Below, in pieces: positions 21,645 through 33,848 of a stretch of 64,000 nt of DNA (position 1 is its first letter; every line of letters begins with the position of its first letter). The DNA is from Ascaphus truei. Taxonomy: Eukaryota; Chordata; Amphibia; Anura; Ascaphidae. The stretch is taken from NCBI GenBank assembly GCA_036426205.1, contig CM071571.1, positions 114,700,244-114,764,243 on the forward strand, read 5' to 3'. The translations under genes were made by a program, and so were the position numbers. Below the pieces are notes generated by a model. The model was not told where the DNA came from. It did not search any database and saw nothing but the letters and a program-made list of their open reading frames with translations.

Positions 21645-22800
21645 TAAATATTTTATATATCACTTATCCAAGAGTACCTATCTTTTATCATTTACCTAAG
21701 GTGCCTAAATATCTTATTAACTGCCCTGGCAGATCCATTGTTTCCGGGACAGAGTCAATGACGTCTAGCCTGTCCCAGTTTGTAGATCATTATTTACAAA
21801 CCCATGTCACAACTTTGAAGTCGCATATTAGGTACAGTTTGCACTTCGTCGACGCTGTCTCTAAGATCAAGTGGAAACTCTCCTATCTTTTGCCAACTTG
21901 TGATGTTCAGTCACTATACACATCAATGGTCTGGCAACGGCTAAACACTTTTTGGATGGTGATCAATGTATGTCTAACACACAGAGCTCATTTATTCTTT
22001 ATATTATTTAATTTATATTAACCCACAATTATTTTTTATTTCAATCACATTATTATTTTCAGATCTGTGGAATGGCCATGCAGACCAGGTTCTCCCCTAG
22101 TAATGCCAAACTATTTATGGGATGTTGGGAGGACAGCCAGGTCTGGACCAGTAACCCATTAGGGTGGGCCTGGTGTACTATGGCCGTTTTTTAGATGATA
22201 TTCTTATTATTTGGAATTCAGACTTTGGGGATATAAATTATTTATTTCAGCATTTTCCACAATTGCATTTGGTCTGGTTTTTACACACACTTTAGATCCC
22301 ACTGGTATTGTCTATCTGGATTTTCTCCTAAAGGTGGATTCGAGAGCGAGATCCAGACTGATGTGCATATCAAGGAGGTAGCTACCAATATCCATTCTGA
22401 TAGCAACCATCATCAGAGTTGGCTGAGAAATAATCCTTTCAGCCAATTCAGTCGGTTCAGATGTAATTGCTCAACCGACTTGGATTTCGTTATTCAGTCA
22501 GGACTCTTAAAGAATTTTTTTTCCCAAAAGGGCTTTGGTGAATCTTTCATTGAAGATTCCTTTTGTAGAGCAGGATGTATGGAGAGACTAGATTTTCTTT
22601 AGTCTTCCAAAGACAAATATCGCAGGGATATTGTTAAAAATCAGGCAAAGTGGAATGATCAGACAGTTTTTTCTACTAAATTTAGCCAATCACATAAATC
22701 AATTGAAACTATCATGAGACGGCATTGGGGCATTTTGGCACATGATCCAATTTTAAAGGGTCATGTGAACAAATATCCCTCCTTTGTATATAGGAAAGCT
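21645..22800 (+). pseudogene. PLE 2 reverse transcriptase core
   Basis: Frames carry 'YPRVPIFYHLPKVPK' (21668 on), 'GRSIVSGTESMTSSLSQFVDHYLQ', 'DVQSLYTSM' (RT motif A with its Asp), 'GMAMQTRFSPSNAKLFMG' (degenerate form of TAMGTxxAPSYANLFMG), and 'RFLDDILIIWN' with FLDD at 22188-22199. The order and wording are those of PLE reverse transcriptases, whose closest relatives are telomerase RTs. Frame changes after residue 130 and decayed motifs show loss of function. Confidence 0.85.
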
Positions 22801-22984
22801 GACAGTAATAAAAGTCTTAGCTCCTTTAAAACTTAAATATTCATCCAAAAGTATCTGTAATTTGAAACCTTCCAGAAACTTTATATGCAATAGAGGTAGG
22901 TACATTAGATGCACTTTCATAGACATCAAAAAGCTATTTGCTTCATTTTTTAGTGGTGAAGCCTTTAATTTAAAGGGCTCCATA

Positions 22985-23320
22985 AATTGCTAAACCGCAT
23001 TTGCTGTCTACCTGCTAACCTCTAGTTGCGGCCTACAGTATATAGGTCACATAACACAGCCTCTCTGTGTTAGATTTTTGGAGCACAGGAGAAATATACC
23101 TAATGGTATCATGAACCATTTTGTATCAAAAGATTTTTCCCTCTCCTTTTTAAGAATACAGAGGGACTCAAAATTATGGGATTAGAACACCCCCCCCCCC
23201 CCTCTATTCTGTCAGGTGACAGATTTAAAGTACTTTCCAAATGGATGCCTCCAGGATTTTTAAGATTAACAGTTTGACTCAAGGGGCTCTCAATGAGAGT
23301 CTGGACACTAGTACAATAGT
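22985..23320 (+). pseudogene. PLE 2 GIY-YIG domain remnant
   Basis: Translates as 'VYLLTSSCGLQYIGHITQPLCVRFLEHRRNI' followed by 'MNHFVS', then, after a C-run at 23189-23202 and a frameshift, 'GDRFKVL', and in another frame 'RIFKINSLTQGALNESLD'. This follows the PLE nuclease pattern: VVYL..C-x-L-x-YIG-x-T, R-x-x-EH, then the end block (I-x-x-L-x-x-x-GLN-x-x-x-D). A Cys-rich segment at 22895 ('RCTFI') precedes it, as in Neptune-type proteins. Confidence 0.75.
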
Positions 23321-23959
23321 CCTGTGTCCATATTTCTTTGTGTGGGCATTTTTAATTCCGGTGGATAGGGAACAGCTGTTAGGTTTTACCCATGAAGCCT
23401 TTCTTTCTGGAGGAGTTGCTGGACGGATTCCAGCTCAGCTGCATACAGCTTACCCTGCTACCTGGGACTCCCTAAAAGTACTGGATTTCTGTGGATACTG
23501 CTCAGCATTATATCAAGATACTCCGGCGGGGTAGAACATTTGGGTCATTAGACTTTCCACATATCAGGTCTGCCAAACCTGCCCCTTTTCACTTACTGTG
23601 GTCCCAGCTGATGGGCATGATGACTACGCTGATCCCGAATCAGCAATCTGGAGTTTCCGCATATGAGTAGAGGGACTTACATTTACTGATTTGGAAGTTT
23701 ACACTAATACCCTTAGCCACTGGAGTGTGCTCAATATTCTTCATTTCACCACTAAACCAACACGGGTTCTGTGGATTATTATTCATCTATCAACAGATAC
23801 AGTATATCATTGGGCACAATCACTCCTCAGAGGTTTCATTAGCCCTCAAGGCTTGAACTTTATATACGTTCTATATACAGCTTTACTGGTTGACTTTTTA
23901 TCTCTTCAAGTTTATTGCTCTTTTATTATTGGCTAGCGGATCCTGTTGTGCTATTTGTT

Positions 23960-24838
23960 TAATAAATGTTGGGCACAGGGATGATACTGGAGGCCATTGG
24001 GACAACCTGGAGATCCCCGGACACCTACGGGGACCACATGGAGGCCCCAGGACACCTGCAGGGAATACCCAGAGACAACTGGACAAACAGGTGAAACCCA
24101 GAGACCCCCTGACAACCACGGGTACCACTCAGAAATCCCCAGACACCCACAGGGACCACCTGGTGATCTCTACACACCCACAGGGTCAACCACAGACCCC
24201 CAGACATCTGCAGGGACCACCCAGAGGCCCCATAACACTCCAGGGGACCCCATGGTGCCCATGGACACCTGCAGGGAGCCCCGGACACCCGTTGGGAAAC
24301 CTGGGGACCCACCAGAGACCTGCAGGTTCTCCGTTAGTTTCTGGGGGTCCCCGCAAGCCTCTGGTATCAATTCAGTGCAGAGAAAAAATAATAATAAAAT
24401 GCTTTGATGCATTTTGCAATATCTTTAGCACCAACCATTAGCTGGCGACAAAATATTGCAATATTTTAGTTTGTAAACACACAGATTCTCAACAAGCTCT
24501 GAGAAACCCCCTTTATTCAAGAGAATATATAGGTATTGCACTGTGTATTTTTGTCACATTGGAAGTAGCTTTGGGCCTCTTTGTCTGTTTTTTGTTGTAA
24601 TTATTTTAGTTTGATAAGCTTATCACTATTTTGAAAATAGCTATTACTGGCAAAAAAGCAAGTTGAGCTTTATTTGGCTTTTCTGCCGACTTTTTTTTGA
24701 TTCAGGCTGTTAATGGTCGTTAAAAAGCCATTATATTGTGATTCTTCACTGTTATCACTGCTTACTGAACAGCAAAGCAGGCACTATCGCACAATAAGGG
24801 TATTTATCGACCATTAAATCACTTTGTGAATATGCCCC
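23960..24838. mobile_element. Minisatellite-bearing element with Harbinger-like right end
   Basis: A right terminus reading CACTTTGTGAATATGCCCC ends at 24838 followed by TAA (24839-24841), then CR1 sequence. The body contains minisatellite M2 (23990-24360; variants of GGGACCACCTGG/GACCCCCAGACA) with the shared border words 'GGGATGATACTGGAGGC' and 'CCGCAAGCCTCTGGTATCAAT'. A matching left terminus was not found, so the left edge is uncertain. Confidence 0.5.
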
Positions 24839-25857
24839 TAAATTGTGTAAGGTAGTAGAATCAGAGCAGGATGTCATTTCTCTCCAGAAGGACTTGGATA
24901 GACTGGAAACTTGGCAGGGACATGGCAGATGAGGTTTTGAAATAGAAAAATGTAAGGTTATGCATTTGGGAAATAAGAATAAATAAGCAACTTACAAATT
25001 AAATGGAGATAAATTAGGAGAATATTTGATGGAGAAGGATTTAGGAGTGCTTGTAGATAGCATATTGCCCAAAGTCATGAAGCAACTGCAAAGGCAAAAA
25101 AGATGTTATCTTGCATAAAACGAGGAATGGATGGAAGGGAAGTAAACATAATTATGGCCCTCTATAAAGCATTAATTAGACCACACCTTGAATAAGGAGT
25201 ATAGTTTTAGGCACTACTGCATAGAAGAGACATTTTGGAACTAGAGAAATTGCAGAAAAGATCCACAAATTAATACCGGTGATGAATAATCTGATTTATG
25301 AGGAGAGGCTAACTAACAGATTATTTTACATTAGAAAAGAGGTGTCTAAGAGAAGATATAATAACTATATAGAAATATATTCGGGGACAACACAAGGAGC
25401 TTTCAAAAGAACTATTCATCCCAAGGGCCGCGCAAATGACATAAGGTCATACATAAGGTTGTAGGAAAAGAGATTTCACTAGCAACAAAAGAAAGGGTTC
25501 TTTAACGTAAGGGCACTTAAAATGTGGAATAAATTACCTATGGAGAATGTGATGGCAGATAAAATAGATATTTTAGAAAGGAAAGATATACAGGGATATA
25601 CTAAATAAGTAAACATGGGAAGGATGTTGTCCAGGGAGTAATCAGATTATTTGAATCTGAATATTTGGAGTCAGGAAATTTATTTTTCCCTTTATGAGAT
25701 ACCATTAGATGATATTTCACTGGTGGGTTTTTTATTTTCCTTCCTCTGTAAATACAAATACAGGATAAAGTGTCTGTCGTCTAAAGTTAGCATAGGTTGA
25801 GCTTGTTGGGTGTCTTTTTTCAACCTCATGTTCTATGTAACTATGTAACTATGTAAC
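24839..25857 (+). mobile_element. CR1 LINE, 5'-truncated, with ACTATGTA tail
   Basis: Starts in the RT at the position after the FADDT box ('TAAATTGTGTAAGGT'), matching 11590 onward of the CR1 at 10.2 kb, and runs to the tail TTTTTTCAACCTCATGTTC-(TATGTAAC)n at 25820-25857. Peptide remnants include 'LIYEERLTNRLFYIRKE' (25279-25464). Several indels. The tail repeat is the CR1 3' terminus used in target-primed integration. Confidence 0.85.
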
Positions 25858-25859
25858 GT

Positions 25860-26520
25860 TAAAAAAAAACACATTGTAATAAATAATAACATAATAAAAA
25901 CAAAGCCATTCAATCTGTTGAATGTCACTGGGGCAACCTAAACCCTCAACAAAGGCCTAAATAACCACATTGGAAATCAATAAACACCCTAAATAAATAT
26001 ATAAATGTGCTACTGTATCTAACCCTGTATGGATGAAGGCCATCCTCCTCATCCTCAGGTCCACCTGCACATTCATCCAATAAAGGGCTGATGCCCAACC
26101 ATTAAAAAAAACAAACGAAACAATCCCAGCACAATAGTCAATGAAAAGTAATCAAAAACATGAAAAAAAATTAGAAATAATCACTATTAATGCCACAAAC
26201 AAAATAAAAAAAATAAGGAAAAAATGATCCATGCCCGATGACACCAGAAAAATAAAATAAACAGGAACAACAAAAGTAAACAAAACAATGACAGTAAATC
26301 TTGTTAAGTAGATTCAGGCCCGATTATCATAGGCTTTTGAACCTTGGTATCATTGCTGTTTATTTATTAACAACTTTTCGTGACAAACTATGCAACACGG
26401 GGCATTGTAGTGATCTGGTTTAAGTGAGATTGCAATCAATTATGCCACCTAATCGAGTTTTCCCTAGTAGTAATGTATAGGGGCATAACCAGGCCTTTAA
26501 AGTGAAAGGGTCTTTGATAA
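25860..26520. other. A-rich non-coding stretch
   Basis: Runs of A and AAATAAT-type sequence. 'CTGTATGGATGAAGGCCATCCTCCTCATCC' words near 26020-26060 echo the module next to minisatellites at 19.9 and 54.4 kb, suggesting another decayed member of that family. No gene. Confidence 0.4.
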
Positions 26521-26523
26521 TAC

Positions 26524-26680
26524 AGCTCAACCCCATTATAGCGCGATCCGCGACAAAGTTTTTTTTTAGCGATTTTATTTTTATTATTATTTGTTTCCCT
26601 CCACTCACACGGCCAAGTAGGGCTCGAAAAGCCATGCGATCCCAATATGCGTGAATCAAGGATCACAATACATGTGCTAT
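26524..26680 (+). repeat. TIR-like end CAGCTCAACCCC (MITE fragment)
   Basis: TACAGCTCAACCCCATTATAGCGC at 26523 resembles, inverted, the end at 59510-59555 (GCGTTATAGGGGTTCAGCTGTA). Both look like one terminus of the same non-coding DNA transposon family with TA flanks. Second terminus not identified. Confidence 0.4.
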
Positions 26681-26761
26681 TTTGAATATTGTATGCATAA
26701 AATGTCTAATCTGTATACCATGCATTTGTTCACCAATAAAATACAAGTTATAAAAAAAAAG

Positions 26762-26900
26762 GTGATACTGTGTGCTCCATTGCATATAATTTCCCAGAAT
26801 CCTTAGCTGCAGTGGAAGCATTCTATGCTAGGGATAATTATGAAATACAGGATTGAAGACCTCTCTGAGTCATGTGTATGTGCTCACAAGTTATATTTTT
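26762..26900 (+). repeat. Repeat shared with 63685-63815
   Basis: The two loci share ACTGTGTGCTC, TAATTTCCCAGAATCC and a downstream block (GACCT.TCTga..ATGTG, TTTTATT-TTGCTA) in the same order and orientation. At 63.6 kb the family begins with an inverted repeat, missing here. Identity of the family unknown. Confidence 0.5.
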
Positions 26901-27084
26901 ATTTGCTATAAGACATAAAGCTGAACCCTGTTGAAACGTGCGCCGCACACGTGGATGCAGCTTTATGAAGCAGGGAGAGAGGAGAGAGCTACAGAGAGGA
27001 GAGAGCTGCAGATGTCGGATATCCTCTCATTAGCACAGGTGGCCCAATCATTTTGACTGAACCACCTGTGCTCTAGCAGGGGTA

Positions 27085-27138
27085 TCTGTAAAACCTGCAC
27101 TGTTAGTGGTCCTTGAGGACCGGAGCTGGGAATCACTG
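27085..27138. repeat. hAT-type terminal sequence
   Basis: GGTCCTTGAGGACCGGAGCTGGGAATCACTG is the inverted form of the CAGTG-TTCCCAACTCC-GTCCTCAAGG terminus common in vertebrate hAT elements (shown here in pieces). Only one end was found. Confidence 0.5.
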
Positions 27139-27486
27139 ACATATTGCATTCCCATGGATCATCTCTAGTCTTTGTCAATGTAGTGCCCAGGTGTGATTTT
27201 GAAAGCAGGCACAGCTGAGATTTTCCTGCAGATCTCGTTCTCCGTCATGAGGTATCAAAGCCAAAATGTCCTCCTCGTCTGTGATGTTCTGTAACATTAG
27301 GGTATAGCATGGAGACACAGTGAATGTGGAGGTTGCCTCCCAATGTCTACTCTCCTGCTGCTGTGGGCCTAGAATAGAATAGAGTCGTTTATTTAAGTCT
27401 ACAATGCAAAAGAAAACTCCATAGTACAGTTCTACAAAATTAACGAAACCGGGTATTTTAGCTAGCTGTGTAATAAAATAAGGCTT

Positions 27487-27513
27487 TTATTATTATTATT
27501 ATTATTTTTATTA
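27487..27513 (+). repeat. TTA microsatellite
   Basis: TTATTATTATTATTATTATT run with a short impure end. Confidence 0.85.
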
Positions 27514-27519
27514 TGCCTC

Positions 27520-28580
27520 AGTCACTTTATAATACTAACCTTACAGTAGCTGTGCCACTTTATTTCTGTGGGGTTTTCTTTCTTTCTTGAGAATAACTTA
27601 GGCTAGCACCTTTTGATCCTTCTTAGGAAAAGTTTAGTTATGATTAAATAAAGGTTTTTGGTTTCCTATTTTTTGCTTAATATATTATCCCAGAACGCAT
27701 GATGTCACATGATGTCACATGACCCCGCATTGCCACGGAGACCCGGCTGACAGCAGGTAAGTGAGTTACAGAAACCTCACGCCTCACCCGGCATTTAATG
27801 TAAATGCTGTGGGGAAGAGTGCAGGGCCTCTGTAACCGCCTGTGCCCCCCCCTAGAAATTCTCCCATCCTCCCCTGGGGGTCACATCCCCCCCAGTTTGC
27901 GCACCGCTGTTCTAAATTATCATGTCAGTTTCATTTAAATATTTTCCAGGTTGTAATGGTATTTTATTACAGATTTCTTTGTTGCCTGTTATTCCCTAGA
28001 TAGAAATACACTTGTATTGCAATTTACATAAAGCAATAGAAGTGTATTGAAAATACTTGATACAAATTATAGATGGCTAAGATACATTCTTATTATTAGT
28101 CTGGACTTGCTCATCTTTAGTCAGCAAGTCTGCTCGAAATAGGACTGGATAAAAAGTTGCTTTAGATAGTGAGCTCTTTTGAAGTGACAAGGAGCATTTT
28201 CAATGAAAAATATTTCTTATGTTATCTTAGTTTATTTCATGAGAGCTAAAACAATTTCTTAAGTGTCTGCTGACAGAATTCATTTCCAATCTTTCCCTTC
28301 AGCTACATGTTGCACACAATTCTGTAGTATTGTCTTAGAATCAAATTACTTTTTAACTAATAGTCTGTGCTGATCGCCATTTCTGGCATTTTATTTTTTT
28401 ATTTGCTTTAAGAGATATATTATTGCCATTTCCAAATAAATTTTTATTTTAAAATCTGAGTCTCTGTTCAGGAGATATAAGCATTTGAAATATTAAGTCC
28501 CAGATACATCAAGCTGCAGTCTCCAAAAAATGCAGTATTATCACCAAAAAAAGTGTTATTTTTATCGTGTAACACATCAA
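27520..28580. other. Non-coding stretch
   Basis: Contains a GC-rich patch (27700-27915) with a direct repeat of ATGTCACATGA, ending 'CAGTTTGCGCACCGCTGTTCTA', possibly a hAT-like terminus. The remainder is AT-rich. No gene recognised. Confidence 0.35.
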
Positions 28581-28769
28581 CGTTATACCACTAAAAGAAA
28601 GAACGTTTAATTGGATCCATTAAAAATATTATATCCGATAAAAAAGATATGAGATAAAATGGATCTGGGAAAACACTTATAGCCCCACCATCTCCCAACA
28701 CTGTCCACAATTTTTAATTTGTCCCAGTATCTGAACAGTGATTATACAAGCACTCCTCAAATTAAAACT

Positions 28770-29160
28770 AATCAGCCAATGTGGACCTGACCTAATGCAA
28801 TTAACGTTCCTACAACGGTGTCCCAACCATTGCTATACCACTTGCTTCTCTATTCATCTCTTTTTTATCTGCAGGTCATAACCCTAAGACCTGGAAAATT
28901 TCCAGAGTTGTCGATATCTTCAATAGTGGGGACAAAAACACTGTCTCAAACTACAGGTCAATCTCTCTTCTCCCAATACTAATGGAAAAATATGTCCACT
29001 CCAAATTAAGCGATAAATATACCAAGACAAATTTCTTTAGCCAACTCCAATCTAGCTAAAGTTTTCAATGAGATCCAGTTTGGAATGGGACAATTTACTG
29101 GTGCAATATTCATAGATTTTGCAAGGCTTTTGATACTGTTATAATATTATCTTGCTAAAC
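28770..29160 (+). pseudogene. LINE RT fragment, same family as 3724-4052
   Basis: Plus-strand sequence matches the inverse of the 3.7-4.05 kb fragment closely, for example AAGACCTGGAAAATTTCCAG and GTGGGGACAAAAACACTGTC. Translation gives K-T-W-K, an I-F-x-S-G-D-K block, 'SNYR', and downstream an F-I-D-F-A-R-x-F-D-like stretch, the RT Asp motif. Full of stops; no continuous frame. Confidence 0.6.
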
Positions 29161-29199
29161 AAACTTCAGTGCTCGAGAATAGGAGAACTAGTTTCATGC

Positions 29200-30190
29200 T
29201 GTAATCATTGTTAAAAGAGAAAAAACAATAAAATTAAAAATCTATATATTTGTTATGTGGTATGTAAACATGAATTATATACTTTTGGAGCTTATGTTTT
29301 TTTTTTTTTTTTTAAATATGCATGCCATGGGACATTAAAATAATAGAATTAAACTGTAATATTGAAGAAAAGTACTGTACTGTAGATCCACATTAGAATA
29401 TTAAATAAAAACGTTATATTGCAGTTACAGGGTTAAGTATGAATTCACAGAATACTTCAGTTCTAAGAATTTTCTGTATCCTTGTAGATATCGACTTAGC
29501 AATACAAAACTGTACTGTATCACACAATGTAGACAACATGAAAAAAATAGATAGTGCTTCAATGTAAGATGAGGGAGAATAGTGAGCTTGGCAGCAATTG
29601 GGAAAACTCTCTGTCATAATGCAGACAAGCTGTGTGGCAACCTGTCAACGGGCTTCCCTAGGGCTATTATTAAATGGAAAATTTAAACCCATTGTAACAA
29701 CAGGAAGTGACACATTGAACATTGATAGTGAAAAATGATTCTCTTTGTGCTGTTTTGTGCAATTTTGTAATAAAGTAAATGCAGTAAAATCCACTGACAT
29801 TCTAATCAGACAATCTATAACAAATACTTTTATTGTACATATAATTGTTTTACATTTTTACTACCTTCAAGAGTCTAAGACGCAGTTTTTCCAAAAATAA
29901 TATTTTTAACATATGTGTAGTCCTCTCAGAATGATAATTGGTAGTGACTTTACTTGTCAAAGAACAAACAAAGAAGGCCCTTATTCAATATGATGTGAAG
30001 ACATTTCCCAGTGCTGAAGAAGAGATCATCTGTATTCAAATTAATAGAACTAAAATCGTCTGCAGCAATGAGTACCTTTACAGCATATTGTATAGGGGAT
30101 TGGTTGAGACATGTGTTAAGCATACTGTACATACAATAAAATATATTTTCTTTGTGTAGATCTATACATGTACTCTCCATTTGTATTTTC
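29200..30190. other. AT-rich non-coding stretch
   Basis: No gene or repeat recognised apart from a T-run at 29300-29314. Confidence 0.4.
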
Positions 30191-30195
30191 ATATA

Positions 30196-31664
30196 TGTAA
30201 CGGGTATTCCCCCACCCAATCGCATATAGAGTGTATGTGAGGGGGAACCTATATGTTACCAGGTGTGGTGCGTTATACCTGTCAGACTCACAGGAGGCCT
30301 TAGCCTCCGCCAATGAGAGCCTGGGGTGTATCCTCTCGAACAATACTATATGGTGCAGCGCCTCCATCTGCGATGGCTCCCAGCAGAGCGGGAGTTGTTC
30401 CTCGCAGGACACATACAAATGAACACGTACACTGGATGTAAAATAGCAACGGTCTTTACTATATGCAGAATATAGCTTAACACGTACATCAGCAATATAC
30501 AACAAGATATATGTACCACCCTCTGCCACTAGCTGGCAACTATAACCTTGACCTAACTGGGCTATAACCTCCTTAGCCCATAACTGGGCTATACACTTAC
30601 ACCCCCTTCCCCACCCGTGTCCAAAGAGTCCAAGCCCACCCAAGTGTGTGAACAGGCCTGTCACATGTGAGGAGCAAGTTAAAGTTTGTGCACATGTGGA
30701 AGGTTGTAAATACCTGCCCACGTGTCTCTACACCTGGGTGTCTTCGCAAAGGGTCTACCGGCACCGCTGGGTCCAGTGCTGATCTGTACCTCCGCGTGGG
30801 ATGGGGTCCAGTCGGACGTCCCAATGTGAGGACAGTCTCTGGATCAGCAACGCAGCACACAGGAACATGCAGCATACACTATACTGGGTCTCTGTACCAA
30901 AGAACTGCACAGGGTCTCTCTCTCTCCCTGCACTAAGGAACTGCACAGAGTCTGTCACTAGGTCCCTGCCTAACACACAGCTGAAGGGGCACAGGGTCCA
31001 TACCTAAGGGCCTGTCCCTATGAACACCCACCCTAACTAGTGGGGAGTCAGGGCCTCAACTCTAGCCTGGGGATTTCTGGTCTAGGGCAGAAGCTCACCA
31101 GCTCTCTGCCCCCTTTCTTTCCCCCTTTGTCTCCTAAGTCTGACTGACTCATGTGCTTCACAGTCTGCTTCCTGACTCTGCACACAACATTGTATCCAAT
31201 TCCCTGCTGCAGAGAATCTGCAAGTCTCAGTGGCTGGCTGGCTGCAGGTGACAGGGATCATAGGGCATTCTGCAGAGGCTGCTGGGAGATGTAATCCACT
31301 CAGGACCTCTTTCCTATGGGGACCGGGTGCGCGATCTCTACTGCGCCTGTGCGAAGCTGTAATGGCCACCGCTACGCTTAACTGCGCCTGCGCAACCTCC
31401 CAGAGCTCCTGCACACTTGTGATGGCCACCGCTACCCTTGCCAACCTCAGCGCATTGCGCGAACCTCGCACCAACCACAACATGGCTGCCGCGGCTATCT
31501 GCGCATGCGCAACCCTTCGTGCATGCACGAGCATCAGGACCCCGACAGCGCCGGCCCAGATGGTGGCGCCACCCGGGAGATGTCGCCGTCCCCTTCCCCC
31601 ACTGCCACAGGGTTAATGCAGGGGGCAAAGGAAGATCAGGGGAACCGGGGGTGACCCCCTTACA
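30196..31664. mobile_element. Solo LTR with TATA target duplication
   Basis: Starts TGTAACGGGTATTCCC and ends CCCCCTTACA: TGTAA...TTACA inverted termini, flanked by TATA at 30192-30195 and 31665-31668. 1,469 bp. The half nearest 31664 is CpG-rich with several TGCGC words and a perfect GCGCATGCGC (about 31499-31508), while the half nearest 30196 is not; this polarity suggests that the U3 promoter lies at the 31.6-kb end and transcription runs on the minus strand. No internal region, so a solo LTR. Superfamily (probably Ty3/Gypsy) is inferred. Confidence 0.75.
31320..31600 (-). promoter_or_regulatory. NRF1-like site cluster in the LTR
   Basis: Repeated GCGCCTGCGCA/GCGCATGCGC words at about 31329, 31384, 31450 and 31499. 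The consensus of the vertebrate factor NRF1 is YGCGCATGCGCR, which the 31499 copy matches exactly. A promoter role in U3 is inferred. Confidence 0.45.
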
Positions 31665-31668
31665 TATA

Positions 31669-33520
31669 AATTGCAGATTGTCAGTTAACGTGCATACTGT
31701 ATGGGACTTTATCAAAAAGTATCTCTTTATTCATCTCAACTCCATTGATGCATTCTCTCAGATCCCATTAAGGCCCAGATCCACAAAGCACCATTGTGTC
31801 ACTAAACATGAAGTTAATCTACAGTACTTTAATGTCGTAATCAGGTTAACAACATATTTTGAAAAGGAAATACCATAACCTGAATTAATGTTTTGCTCTT
31901 TAAAGAGCATTGTGTTACAGATAATGGCTATTAGTGAAAATGACATGCAGATGATATGCAAATAAGGTGTTGAAAGATTGCATATCCACAAAAATAGATT
32001 ATGGTTAACGTGGGGACTTAATGGTTTGTTAGTTAGGTAATACCTAAATTTAGCACCATGAGCTTTTACATGGTCTGATGGGTGTAACATCACAGTTAGA
32101 TATGGTTTAAATAACATACCGTAGCATTGTTTAATGGTATAATTTTCCTCTCCTATCTTCTTTTCCTCAACATAAGTTTAAGAACTACAAATGATGGTCA
32201 CTCTCAGTGGTGTTTGGGTTTTGGTCCTAAAATAAATCTGTTTTGTTTTTGGATGTGGGTTTGCCTTAAAAAAAAACATCATATTTTCGATTTGGTTTTG
32301 ATCAAATTCATTTTTTTAATGTATTAGATTTGATTTTTGTTTTTTTATTATATTATACTGTATATATAAAGATGTATCCGGGGTTATTGCATGAGCTTGT
32401 TGGATTATGGTTGGATATTCTTTTTTTTCAATGCTATCAAATCCTATCTAAAATCAGATATTCTGTGTTATAATAAAATATTCTGTGTTATGAAGGTTCA
32501 ATAACCCCTGCTACATCTGTATGTTTATATAGTAACAATTTAACCATGCGTAAGATGCTGAACCTACTATATCTGTACGTCACACAATTTTTCTTGTTTG
32601 TTTAACACTGTTATGTTATACTGGTGTAACATAAATGTGTTAAACCAACAGGAAAAATGATTAGCTAGTTCTAACAAAGAGAATTGGGTGCTATTAAATA
32701 ATCTGTATGTCATACTTCAAAGAAAAATGTGAAGTAGCGAGGCACAGCAAAAAAGTGCAGGACGTGACTGAAGAGATCGTAAAAAAATATTTATTGAAAA
32801 ATAATCATACAGCCAGCCAGCATGAATCCTCTGATACGCTTTAAAATATATACAAAGGGGGAGGGTAATAGAAATCTCACTTAAGTTTAGATTCATGTAG
32901 ACACGGTGTAATAGGGATGTGGGAATAAACAGCATACAGAATAAAAAAGATTCCATTTAGAATGTACTTAAAGTGTCTTTGTTTAGTGAGTGAAAATTAA
33001 AATCCTTTTAATTGATAATAGTTTAAAAAAATGTATCAGACTGGTAAAGTAAAGTGTATGGCCAATCAGTGATCTGTACACAAAAAGCAACAAGATAGTA
33101 ATTGTTGTTAATATTTTCCCTTTTGGGTCCACTTGATGAAGTGTTGTTGTATCAATTTATCTTACCACTTCACTTATTTAGTGAGTGAGAGTTTTTAAAT
33201 CTACAGAACTAAATCTTCAGAACTATAAATTAGAGCTAGAGCATTAAAGACCTCATTAGTATTAGGGGTGAAAATAGTGAACTGGGTAACAGTTAAACTC
33301 GTATCATAAAACATTGTGAATGCATAATTCATTTGAATTTATGCACGGTCATGACGCTCAGAATTTTTCAATTAATAGTTTGTAATATAAGTGGCTCATC
33401 TCCACCCTATTGGCAAAGTTTATAATGGAGGTAAATATAATGTACTACAATATACTGTACTGTATTACACTATACAGTATAGTATTAAGTTTAAAGCTGC
33501 AGTTCAAGCTGCTGTTTAAA
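31669..33520. other. AT-rich non-coding stretch
   Basis: No gene recognised. 'TTAAGGCCCAGATCCACAAAGC' at 31770 resembles the start of a Harbinger-like terminus but no partner end was found. Confidence 0.4.
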
Positions 33521-33848
33521 AAAATATACTGTTGCGGCAGACTTTATTCTAACAAATCACCGGTTTGTCCCTGGCTTGTTCCTGGAATGCCACGCTGTTC
33601 ACCCGGAGCATGCCGCATTCCTTTTGCTTTCCCAGCCACGGGTCATGCCCGGCTGACGCGCGGTTGATGTGTTAATTGATAATGGTTCAGGATTTAATAG
33701 GCTGCAATGCTTCACGTGTCCGCCAGATGGCATAAATTCATGAATTGTAATGCAGTATATATATATACAGTATATATACTGTATAACAAAAGCCCCTATA
33801 ACCCCTAACATACACATACAGTACTGTATATGCACATCAATGATACTA

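Larger units (their letters stand above)
15420..23940 (+). mobile_element. Neptune-like Penelope element (PLE 2), split by two later insertions
   Basis: Three segments read in order on the plus strand: N-terminal region (15420-16311 and 18324-18930), RT (18930-19169 and 21645-22800) and GIY-YIG end (22985-23310), then 3' UTR to about 23940. The joins are marked by a 2.0-kb solo LTR (TSD (A/G)CAAC) and a 2.5-kb Harbinger-like element (TSD TAA); removing them restores PLE order. Motifs seen: 'VLNKGLSF' in the N-terminal domain, 'FYHLPKVPK', 'DVQSLYTSM', FLDD (22188-22199) in place of YxDD, and 'LQYIGH' of the nuclease. Many stops and frame changes show it is inactive. Confidence 0.85.

Noticed and set aside
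23890..24441. A 183-codon ORF rich in PxGP-type repeats
   Set aside because: It is a translation of minisatellite M2; all frames of the tandem repeat are open on both strands.
30116..30721. A 201-codon minus-strand ORF in the solo LTR
   Set aside because: It lies wholly within, and extends past, a non-coding LTR defined by TGTAA...TTACA ends and target duplications. Composition is unlike a protein and there is no domain.
31082..31878. Several overlapping ORFs of 120-150 codons
   Set aside because: Open only because of high GC content in the LTR; they overlap on both strands and lack motifs.
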